DNA of 14,445 bases from Chloroflexota bacterium (GTDB lineage: Bacteria; Chloroflexota; Anaerolineae; Caldilineales; Caldilineaceae), in assembly GCA_003577005.1 (NCBI GenBank), contig QEUW01000180.1, forward strand, positions 1 through 14,445, given 5' to 3'. The notes under the pieces were generated by a model. That model did no database searches. It saw only the letters and a program-made list of their open reading frames with translations, and had not been told where the DNA came from. The translations under genes and the position numbers were made by a program. Shown one piece after another: positions 1 to 5,638 of this stretch (position 1 is its first letter; each line of letters starts with the position of its first letter).

Positions 1-101
1 ATCGTTTTGTCAATCCGGCGTATGATGTTGCCAAGGCAGTTGGACCGGGCTTTTGTTATGGAACTGGCTGTCCGAGATGAACAGTAGCAACTGGAGAATG
101 T
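1..101. other. Left-edge region, no assignable gene
   Basis: Two plus-strand frames are open from the window edge. One closes at a TAG at 85-87 (28 codons) and the other at a TGA at 78-80 (25 codons). Either could be the 3' end of a gene that lies outside the window. Neither contains a motif that lets me choose, and third-position GC is only modestly higher in the frame ending at 87. A GGAG at 93-96 belongs to the next gene. Confidence 0.3.
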
Positions 102-377
102 ATGATTGAATTCTTGATTTCTGTCGTGCTATCCATCGGTTTAGTTGTCATGGCCGAGCGGTGCCGCCGCGACCCAGAAAAATGCAAAGATGGCTTCATG
201 AAGGAAAGCGGCTGGACCCGCTCCATCTTCGCCGTGCCCTATCTGGGGCGAGCAGCAGAGGCACGGCGCGCCATCGTTGAAGATGCCCGGCTCAGACGCC
301 GTTACCGGATGGAGCTTTATGTGTGGGCGCTCGTTTTCTTCTTACTGGGGCTGACACGGTTGTTTGCCGCATCCTGA
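102..377 (+). CDS. Small two-helix membrane protein, unknown function
   Basis: A 91-residue protein with a hydrophobic N-terminal helix (about residues 3-18) and a second hydrophobic helix near the C-terminus (about 71-88). They are separated by a basic, arginine-rich loop that contains several RR pairs. A GGAG at 93-96 sits 5 nt before the ATG, one of the clearer ribosome binding sites in the window, so I trust this start. Two helices with a positively charged loop predict both termini outside and the loop in the cytoplasm. I do not recognise a family, and no catalytic motif is visible. It is followed by a 184-bp gap with its own promoter before ygfZ, so the two are probably not one transcription unit. 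Confidence 0.7.
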   Translation: MIEFLISVVLSIGLVVMAERCRRDPEKCKDGFMKESGWTRSIFAVPYLGRAAEARRAIVEDARLRRRYRMELYVWALVFFLLGLTRLFAAS

Positions 378-444
378 GGCCACCTTCCCATTCACTCCCG
401 TACTGACCCATAGGCCGCTGGACTACAGGAAAGTCGGCGGCCTG

Positions 445-453
445 TGGTATACT
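445..453 (+). promoter_or_regulatory. Extended -10 promoter for ygfZ
   Basis: TGGTATACT matches the extended -10 pattern TGnTATAAT with one mismatch in the hexamer. No good -35 lies 16-18 bp upstream, which fits an extended -10 promoter. The predicted start is near 460 and would give a leader of about 100 nt before the ATG at 562. The ygfZ frame stays open upstream to 364, but this promoter lies inside that stretch, which supports the downstream start. Confidence 0.5.
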
Positions 454-561
454 ATTGCTGATAGTTTTATCGTCACGCATCCGTTTCTGCACCAGGCGCA
501 GGACGCTTTGTCGCGATGCTGCGGCGCCTGGCAGACACGAACTACCGTACAGAACAAATTC

Positions 562-1533
562 ATGACCACAATCGCTACCCAAGCTATCGATACGGGCTAC
601 ACTGCCCTCAGCCAGGGCGCAGCCATCCAGGTGCGCTCATCCAGCGGCCTGCTCGTCCTCAGCGACGCCGACCGGGCTGACTTTCTCCAGCGGATGACCA
701 CCAACGACATCAACCGGCTTCGGCCCGGCCAGTCGGCGGTCACGGTGCTGACCAGCCCCACGGCGCGCATCCTCTTTGTCTTCACCGTCCTCTGCCGGAC
801 GGAGGAACTGTGGCTGTTGCCGGCGCCGGGTGAGGCCGCTGCACTGGCGCGCCACCTGCGCGGGCAGATCTTCTTTATGGACAAGGTCAAGGTGCGCGAT
901 GCCAGCGCCGAGTGGAGCCAGGCTCGGCTCATGGGCCCTCAGGCGGAAGCGGCGCTTGCCACGCTGGGATTCGACCTGCCGGCCGGCGCCGAAGGCGCCT
1001 GGCAAGAACGCGAGGGCCTCCTGGCTCTACGCCAGGAACGCTACGATCTGCCCGGCTTTGTCCTCCTCACCCCGGTGGACTGGCTTGAAGCGGCTATAGA
1101 ATCACTCGTACATGCCGGCGCCACGCCCCTGGCAAACGAGGAGACCTACCATGTCCGCCGGGTCGAGCTGGGGCGCCCGGCGCCCGGCCACGAACTGACC
1201 GGCGATTATACTCCGCTGGAGGCTGGCCTGGCCTGGGCCTGCGCCGAGAACAAGGGCTGCTACACTGGCCAGGAGATCATCGCCCGGCAGATCACCTATG
1301 ACAAGGTGACCCGCAACCTGGTTGGGTTGCGGGCAGCAGAGCCGCTTGAGCCCGGTGCCACCGTCCAGGCCGGCGGGCAGACAGCCGGTGTGGTGACGAG
1401 CGCCGCCTACAGCTCCACGCTCGGGACGCCGGTGGCGCTGGCAATCCTCAAGCGTCAGCACACAGCCCTTGGACTTGAGGTCACCGTCGACGGCGTTACC
1501 GCCGAGGTAGTGGCGTTGCCTTTTGTGGAATGA
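562..1533 (+). CDS. ygfZ: YgfZ/GcvT-fold folate-binding protein
   Basis: A 323-residue member of the YgfZ branch of the GcvT (aminomethyltransferase) fold. YgfZ is a tetrahydrofolate-dependent factor that helps build or repair Fe-S clusters in enzymes such as MiaB and the radical-SAM lipoyl synthase. The signature is plain: KGCYTGQE at residues 231-238, with the conserved cysteine C233. The N-terminal part (about 14-130) carries the GcvT-like folate-binding segment, including [12 protein letters not shown]. The ATG at 562 is chosen because homology starts just after it and an extended -10 promoter lies upstream; there is no clear Shine-Dalgarno sequence. The next gene is a lipoyl-pathway octanoyltransferase, a sensible neighbour because lipoyl synthase is an Fe-S enzyme. 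The 5' extension of the frame back to 364 looks non-coding. Confidence 0.9.
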   Translation: MTTIATQAIDTGYTALSQGAAIQVRSSSGLLVLSDADRADFLQRMTTNDINRLRPGQSAVTVLTSPTARILFVFTVLCRTEELWLLPAPGEAAALARHLRGQIFFMDKVKVRDASAEWSQARLMGPQAEAALATLGFDLPAGAEGAWQEREGLLALRQERYDLPGFVLLTPVDWLEAAIESLVHAGATPLANEETYHVRRVELGRPAPGHELTGDYTPLEAGLAWACAENKGCYTGQEIIARQITYDKVTRNLVGLRAAEPLEPGATVQAGGQTAGVVTSAAYSSTLGTPVALAILKRQHTALGLEVTVDGVTAEVVALPFVE

Positions 1534-1559
1534 CGGAACAGAAAAGGCCGAGGGTTCTT

Positions 1560-1641
1560 CACAGAGGGCGCAGAGGAGACACAGAGAACATACTCTGTGC
1601 TCTCTGTGAAGTCTCCGCGCCCTCTGTGTACCGCTTTTTTT
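1560..1641 (+). terminator. Imperfect palindrome with T-tract after ygfZ
   Basis: The left arm, 1560-1586 (CACAGAGGGCGCAGAGG...), pairs imperfectly with the right arm at 1593-1628 (...CGCGCCCTCTGTG). A run of seven T follows at 1635-1641, then a second run. The hairpin plus T-tract downstream of the ygfZ stop suggests a terminator. The arms consist of degenerate near-repeats of a CAGAG-type unit, so this may be a dispersed intergenic repeat used as a terminator. Confidence 0.5.
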
Positions 1642-1665
1642 CTTTTGTCATTGTTTGGCTATTTT

Positions 1666-2532
1666 ATGAGTACACGTGATTTTCTGGTAGATGAGGCGTT
1701 CCCCGTAGCTACCTGGCGGCTGATCATCGAAGAGGAGCCGCGCAGCGGTGCGGCGAACATGGCGATTGACCAGGCGCTGGCGATGGCCTGTGCGGCGGGC
1801 GACAGCCCGCCCACGCTGCGCTTCTACCGCTGGGAGCCGCCGGCGGTAAGCCTGGGGCGCCACCAGCCGCTGGCCGAAATCGACCAGGCAGCCGTGGCGG
1901 CGCATGGGTATGAGTTGGTGCGCCGTTCCACCGGAGGGCGCGCCATCCTCCACACCGACGAGTTGACTTACTCGGTCACCGCACCGGCTGACGAGCCGCG
2001 CGTGCGCGGCGGTGTGATGGACGCCTATCTGCGTCTCAGCAATGCGCTGCTGGCGGGTTTGCAGCAGTTGGGGTTGCAAGCCGACAAAGCCGCTGCTGAT
2101 GTCCGCACTGCACCCGATGTATCGGCGGCCTGTTTTGAAGTGCCGAGCGCCTACGAGATCACCGCCGGGGGGCGCAAGCTCATCGGCAGCGCCCAGAGCC
2201 GCCGCGCCCGTTATGTCCTCCAGCACGGCAGCCTGCCGCTGGTGGGCGACATCACCCGGTTGATCGATCTGCTGGCGCTGGCGCCGGACGAAAAAGAGAG
2301 CTTGCGCCAGCAACTGGGCGCCCGCGCCGGCACGCTGGCCCAGGCGTTAAGCGTCGCCGAGAACTCGCCACTGGTAGAATTTTGCCATGTCGCACAGACA
2401 ATGGCCCAGGGTTTTGCCGCTGCGCTCAACCTGGAGTTTCGGCCTGGGTCGTTGACCGCGAGCGAACTGCGCACCGCGGCGCGTCTAATCCGCGAGCAAT
2501 ATGCAAATGCAGCCTGGACAGAAAGTTACTGA
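1666..2532 (+). CDS. lipM: LipM-type octanoyltransferase (lipoate-protein ligase A family)
   Basis: A 288-residue member of the biotin/lipoate A/B protein ligase fold. LipM moves octanoate from acyl carrier protein to the lipoyl-carrier protein GcvH, the first step of lipoate synthesis. Visible motifs in order: [46 protein letters not shown] and GRKLIGSAQ, then LQHGS. The cysteine C156 in ACFE sits where B. subtilis LipM has its catalytic cysteine (C150). K171 in GRKLIGSAQ is the conserved lysine. The cysteine favours LipM over a true ATP-dependent lipoate ligase, though that activity cannot be excluded. A GTG at 1597 is also in frame, but it falls inside the palindrome, so I chose the ATG at 1666. 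No Shine-Dalgarno sequence is visible. Confidence 0.82.
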   Translation: MSTRDFLVDEAFPVATWRLIIEEEPRSGAANMAIDQALAMACAAGDSPPTLRFYRWEPPAVSLGRHQPLAEIDQAAVAAHGYELVRRSTGGRAILHTDELTYSVTAPADEPRVRGGVMDAYLRLSNALLAGLQQLGLQADKAAADVRTAPDVSAACFEVPSAYEITAGGRKLIGSAQSRRARYVLQHGSLPLVGDITRLIDLLALAPDEKESLRQQLGARAGTLAQALSVAENSPLVEFCHVAQTMAQGFAAALNLEFRPGSLTASELRTAARLIREQYANAAWTESY

Positions 2533-2571
2533 TGGGCGCGACGTAACGGAAATATCCATACGTACCCCCGA

Positions 2572-2588
2572 TTGCGGATGGTCCGCAA
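2572..2588. promoter_or_regulatory. Short perfect dyad between lipM and the DUF503 gene
   Basis: TTGCGGA, a 3-nt centre (TGG), then TCCGCAA: a perfect 7-bp inverted repeat in the 100-bp gap between lipM and the DUF503 gene. No T-tract follows, so an operator is at least as likely as a terminator. The binding protein is unknown. Confidence 0.3.
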
Positions 2589-2632
2589 CCTGTTGGGTGG
2601 TTCGTCAAACGCCTGTATTTCTGTAAAATGTT

Positions 2633-2920
2633 ATGGCAATTGGACTCTTACGAATCGACCTTCACCTGCCGCTGAACGACAGCCTCAAAGGCAAACGCGG
2701 CATCCTCAAGCCGGTGATCGCCCGCATCCGCCGCGACTTCAACGTTTCGGTCTGCGAGGCCGACGCGCAGGACGATCTGACCCACGCTGTATTGGAAGTC
2801 GTCTGTGTGAGCCAGACCAGCGCGTTGGCGCACCGCCATCTGCAACAGGTGGCAAACCTTGTCGAAGGCTGGCGGCTCGACGCCCAGTTGGTGGATTACG
2901 AGATCGAGATGGTGGGGTGA
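2633..2920 (+). CDS. DUF503 family protein (YlxP-like)
   Basis: A 95-residue protein with the typical DUF503 layout. It starts [13 protein letters not shown], followed by the family hallmark [24 protein letters not shown] at about residues 17-40. The C-terminal strand is [11 protein letters not shown]. Family members such as B. subtilis YlxP often sit next to infB/rbfA; their molecular role is not firmly established, though a link to ribosome biogenesis has been suggested. Here it is not in that setting. No Shine-Dalgarno sequence precedes the ATG. A -10-like TAAAAT (2624-2629) ends only 3 nt before it, so the leader may be very short, though the spacing is not ideal for a leaderless start. 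The stop codon lies inside the left arm of the long palindrome that follows. Confidence 0.88.
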   Translation: MAIGLLRIDLHLPLNDSLKGKRGILKPVIARIRRDFNVSVCEADAQDDLTHAVLEVVCVSQTSALAHRHLQQVANLVEGWRLDAQLVDYEIEMVG

Positions 2921-2974
2921 GGGGTGGTAGGGTAGGGCCGTTTGCGAACGGCCCTACCCTACCACCCCTCACCC
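2915..2974. terminator. Perfect 28-bp inverted repeat between convergent genes
   Basis: The arms 2915-2942 and 2947-2974 are exact reverse complements across a 4-nt loop (TGCG). The stem closes with GGGCCGTT/AACGGCCC. It contains the TGA of the DUF503 gene (2918-2920) and ends 2 bp before the reverse-complement stop of lgt (2977-2979), so it fills the whole convergent gap. There is no T-tract on either side. It probably stops or insulates transcription from both directions, and it also resembles REP-like palindromes. Confidence 0.65.
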
Positions 2975-2976
2975 AT

Positions 2977-3921
2977 TCACCCCGCCGCACTTGCGGTTTC
3001 GGCTTGAACGGGCGGCTCGGGCGGGCGCGGGGCGAAGAGGGTCTCCCCGGGATGGTCGCGCCACGACCAGTTGCGGTGGCGGAGGATCAGCAATGCGACA
3101 CTCACGAGGATGCAACCAAGGGCGATCCACTGGGCGGTAGCCAGGCTGCCGATCCGCCAGGCGTCGGGCCGGAACATCTCGACCCAGAAGCGGCCCAGCG
3201 GGTAGGCGATAAAGTAGAGCAGCACGCCATCACCGCGCCGCAGGCGGTCACCCAGCCGCCAGTAAATGAGCGTCAAGATGCCAAACAGGGCCAGATTCCA
3301 CAGCGCCTCATAGAAAAAGGTAGGGTGAAAGCCGTGGCTGGCATACCAGTTGAGTGTCTCTTCCGTCAGATTGGGCATACCACACACTTGTGGGTAAAGC
3401 GGCGCACCGTCGGGGACCTGGCAGGGGTAAGCCGGGTTGATATGGAAGGCCCAGGGCAGGTTGGTCGGCGGGCCGTAGAGTTCCTGGTTGGCAAAGTTGC
3501 CCAGCCGCCCGATGGCCTGCGCTATCAAGACATTGGGCGCAATAAAATCGAGATAGCGCACCGGGTTGAGCCGGTTGCGCCAGCTATAGATCGCCACGGC
3601 AAGGATGCCGCCAGCCAGGCCCCCATAGATGCCAAGCCCGCGAAAGCCCCCATTCCAAAAGTTAAAGATGTCTTCGGGATGCTCGCGGTAGTAGGCCCAA
3701 CCAAGCCCATCCGCCGGAGAGCTAAAGACGTGATAGAGACGGGCGCCGATGATGCCGGCAATGAGCGTCCACGCCAGCAGATTCCAGATATGGTCCGGGT
3801 TCTCACCTGCGCGGCGAGCATAAAGGCTGGAGACCCAGGCCGCCAGCACCGCACCGCCCACAATAAAGACGCCATACCAATGCAGCGAAAACGGCCCCAG
3901 TTCGAAGATCACCGGGTTCAT
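2977..3921 (-). CDS. lgt: Prolipoprotein diacylglyceryl transferase
   Basis: A 314-residue polytopic membrane enzyme that transfers diacylglycerol from phosphatidylglycerol to the lipobox cysteine of prolipoproteins, the first step of lipoprotein maturation. Family motifs: FSLHWYG (11-17), FRGLGIYGGLAGG (93-105), the signature GRLGNFANQELYG (138-150), HPTFFYEALWN (199-209) and RFWVEMFR (244-251). About seven hydrophobic segments are present. At the position of the H-G-G of E. coli Lgt there is Y99-G-G. The ATG at 3921 is firm: AAGGAG (minus strand, 3930-3935) lies 8 nt upstream. The frame runs on to 4113, but that part reads through a repeat element and is not conserved. The C-terminal tail is proline/alanine rich. 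Confidence 0.95.
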   Translation of the reverse strand: MNPVIFELGPFSLHWYGVFIVGGAVLAAWVSSLYARRAGENPDHIWNLLAWTLIAGIIGARLYHVFSSPADGLGWAYYREHPEDIFNFWNGGFRGLGIYGGLAGGILAVAIYSWRNRLNPVRYLDFIAPNVLIAQAIGRLGNFANQELYGPPTNLPWAFHINPAYPCQVPDGAPLYPQVCGMPNLTEETLNWYASHGFHPTFFYEALWNLALFGILTLIYWRLGDRLRRGDGVLLYFIAYPLGRFWVEMFRPDAWRIGSLATAQWIALGCILVSVALLILRHRNWSWRDHPGETLFAPRPPEPPVQAETASAAG

Positions 3922-3985
3922 GACCAAAACTCCTTCAGGAACGTAAACCCTGTACGCGCAACCGCTGCGCGAGGGCGAGCCGTTT

Positions 3986-4121
3986 CTAAGAGGCTGTCGG
4001 AAAAGAGTCGGTGCGTTGCACTCACAGAGTGCGATGCACCTGGGCCGCCGGGCATTTATGAGGCGCCACGCACCTTGCAGGTGCATCGCGCCAGTCTGTT
4101 GCCCACTTTTCAAACAGGTTC
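3986..4121 (-). repeat. Structured MITE-like element, copy A
   Basis: The ends are CTAAGAGGCTGTCGGAAAAG (3986-4005) and, reverse complemented, GAACCTGTTTGAAAAG (4106-4121); 12 of 16 aligned terminal bases match. Inside are two hairpins: 4010-4023/4027-4040 and 4062-4075/4079-4092, each with 14-nt arms and a 3-nt loop. The reverse complement aligns along its length with copy B at 10474-10624. It has no coding capacity of its own. It lies between the lgt start and a promoter for lgt, so it would be transcribed as part of the lgt leader. No matching target duplication is visible (TAA on the left, AAA on the right). Confidence 0.75.
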
Positions 4122-4650
4122 AAAGCAACGATTCGATCATAGTTTCAAGCATAGTATAGCGCCGATCACCAAGAGTTGGCAAGGATTTGTCGCCAGCTTC
4201 GTGGGCGCATGGCTGCTCGTGGCGTGCGCCACGCTGCCCCCACCCACCTACACCAACGTTCGTTCCGGGCCGCGACCTACGCCGTTGGCCTTCCCTACAG
4301 CCGGAGCCGAAGAGGCGATCCCGCAATTGATCGCCGCCGAGCGCACAGCCGCCCACATAGGTGATCTGGGAACGCTTGGCCAACTCTGGGCCGAAGATGC
4401 GCAGGTCGTCGACGGTCGCGGTACACCCCACCTCGCTGACGACTATCTCTGGTCTGGCCGCGCTGCCATTCTTGACCGCTATGTCGTAGCCGTCTTCCCC
4501 AATCCGCCCCCGCTGTTGGATGGTCCGGACGGGCTGGTTGTCAATGTGGAAGGTGACCAGGCGACAGCGGTCCTTGGCGGCGACCGTTGGCGCTTTGTCC
4601 GGCGTGACGGTCGTTGGTGGATCGCCGAACTGGTCTACAGCAGCCCCTGA
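4081..4650 (+). CDS. Putative lipoprotein with NTF2/SnoaL-like domain; start uncertain
   Basis: A lipoprotein signal is clear: a hydrophobic stretch ending in the lipobox LVAC, with the cysteine codon at 4225-4227 and lysines ahead of it. A proline/threonine-rich linker follows, then an NTF2-like (SnoaL/DUF4440-type) domain of about 110 residues: IAAERTAAHIGDL...LWAEDAQVVDGRG...W.GRAAILDRY...WRFVRRDGRWWIAEL. This fold is a small cone-shaped pocket used by many enzymes and binding proteins, so no reaction is assigned. The start is a problem: there is no in-frame ATG. Candidates are GTG 4081 and TTG 4099 (both inside copy A), rare ATA 4156, or GTG 4201, which would leave too short a signal. None has a Shine-Dalgarno sequence. 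I list the longest plausible form; the 3' end is firm. It converges on the M28 gene with a 13-bp gap. Confidence 0.6.
   Translation: MHRASLLPTFQTGSKQRFDHSFKHSIAPITKSWQGFVASFVGAWLLVACATLPPPTYTNVRSGPRPTPLAFPTAGAEEAIPQLIAAERTAAHIGDLGTLGQLWAEDAQVVDGRGTPHLADDYLWSGRAAILDRYVVAVFPNPPPLLDGPDGLVVNVEGDQATAVLGGDRWRFVRRDGRWWIAELVYSSP
4153..4182 (-). promoter_or_regulatory. Sigma70-type promoter directed at lgt
   Basis: On the minus strand, TTGCCA (4177-4182) is followed after 18 bp by TATACT (4153-4158); each hexamer matches consensus at 5 of 6 positions. The predicted start is near 4146, giving a leader of about 225 nt that contains copy A in full. The site overlaps the uncertain 5' end of the divergent lipoprotein frame. 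Confidence 0.5.
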
Positions 4651-4663
4651 CCGGCGTGACAAA

Positions 4664-5614
4664 CTATTGTGCGATAGGCGCCCCGCTCTCCAGCCAGATT
4701 TCCAGCGTGCGCCCGACAGCCGTAAAGCTGTCGGCGCGCAGCTTGTCGATGGTGTCCTCCAGCGTATGGCGGTGGGGATAGTCAAAGTCGGCAATCACCG
4801 CGGCGCGGATGCCCGCCGCCTGAAAGACGCTGTGCGCCGTTGTCATCGCCCAACGCGCTTCGTTGCGGAAGCGGTCGCCGTAGCCCTCTTGGGCCGCCAC
4901 CTGCCAGATGGCAGTACTGATGGCCGGGTCACTCGTTTGCTCGATAAAGATCTGCTGGCCGGCGTTGCCGACGAGATCGACGATCACCGCCAGACGCGGA
5001 TTGATGCAGCGGGGCACCTCGTCCAATCGTTCGAGAAAATAACTGCTGCCCACATTGGCTTCCCATCCCGGCAGGGTGCCGTTGTCATCGGCATCGAAAA
5101 AGGCGAGACAGACCGTGTGGCCGGTGGCTGGCACATCCAGTGTGCGAGCCAGCTCTAGCAGCAACGCCGTACCCGCAGCGCCGCTGTTGGCGCCAGGTGT
5201 GGGAAAGCTGTGGTTGGCCGGGTTGGTGTCGGCGTCGGCGGCCAGACGGCTGTCAAAGTGGGTACCCAGAATGATCACCGGTGCATTGGGAGTCTGGCTC
5301 TCGCGCACAGCGATGATATTGCGGGCTGAGGCCGTCCCACCAAGAGTAAAAGGCTCGACCAGCACATTCCAGTTGAGCCGCACCAATTCCTGCGCCAGCC
5401 AGTCGCTCATCTGCTGGCTGCTCTCGGTTCCGGTCACGCGCGGGCCAAACGCCACCTGGCGCTCGGCATGATCCAACGCCCGCTGGCCCGAAAACTCCTG
5501 CGCCGATGTGGCCGACTGCATCAGGCCAGAGCCAAGATAGGCGAAGAAGCCCACAGCGGCCATCAAGATGACAACCAGCAACAGTTCGATGCTGTAAGGT
5601 CGCAGCCGGGTCAT
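4664..5614 (-). CDS. Membrane-anchored M28-family metallopeptidase-like protein
   Basis: A 316-residue protein with an N-terminal signal anchor (about 8-30) and an exported M28/glutaminyl-cyclase-like domain. Metal-site landmarks are GTHFDSR (H119, D121), FFDADDNG (acidic cluster D174-D177), VDLVGN (D213) and YPHRHTLEDT (H283). The WEANVGSSYF segment resembles glutaminyl-cyclase-type members. The motif that normally reads G-A-N-D, whose Asp binds zinc, here reads GANSG with S144, so metal binding may be altered. The ATG at 5614 is chosen because GGAG lies 6 nt upstream; a TTG at 5626 is also in frame. It starts 24 bp after the der stop, so it is probably the last gene of that operon. Substrate unknown: an aminopeptidase or a cyclase is possible. 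Confidence 0.82.
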   Translation of the reverse strand: MTRLRPYSIELLLVVILMAAVGFFAYLGSGLMQSATSAQEFSGQRALDHAERQVAFGPRVTGTESSQQMSDWLAQELVRLNWNVLVEPFTLGGTASARNIIAVRESQTPNAPVIILGTHFDSRLAADADTNPANHSFPTPGANSGAAGTALLLELARTLDVPATGHTVCLAFFDADDNGTLPGWEANVGSSYFLERLDEVPRCINPRLAVIVDLVGNAGQQIFIEQTSDPAISTAIWQVAAQEGYGDRFRNEARWAMTTAHSVFQAAGIRAAVIADFDYPHRHTLEDTIDKLRADSFTAVGRTLEIWLESGAPIAQ

Positions 5615-5638
5615 GGCCGGCTCCAACTGCGATTGGCC

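Noticed and set aside
364..561. 66-codon N-terminal extension of ygfZ
   Set aside because: It contains the extended -10 promoter and no family sequence; homology begins after the ATG at 562.
2572..4080. Long plus-strand open frame running antisense through lgt and joining the lipoprotein frame
   Set aside because: It is antisense to a clear Lgt and passes through a palindrome and a repeat; only its last part, after the lipobox, looks like a real protein.
3922..4113. 64-codon N-terminal extension of lgt
   Set aside because: It reads through repeat copy A and lies upstream of a good Shine-Dalgarno/ATG at 3921; similar peptides arise from copy B, showing they come from the repeat.
4120..4794. 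224-codon minus-strand frame antisense to the lipoprotein
   Set aside because: It lacks any family motif and overlaps the M28 gene in another frame; the plus-strand NTF2-like reading is far more protein-like.
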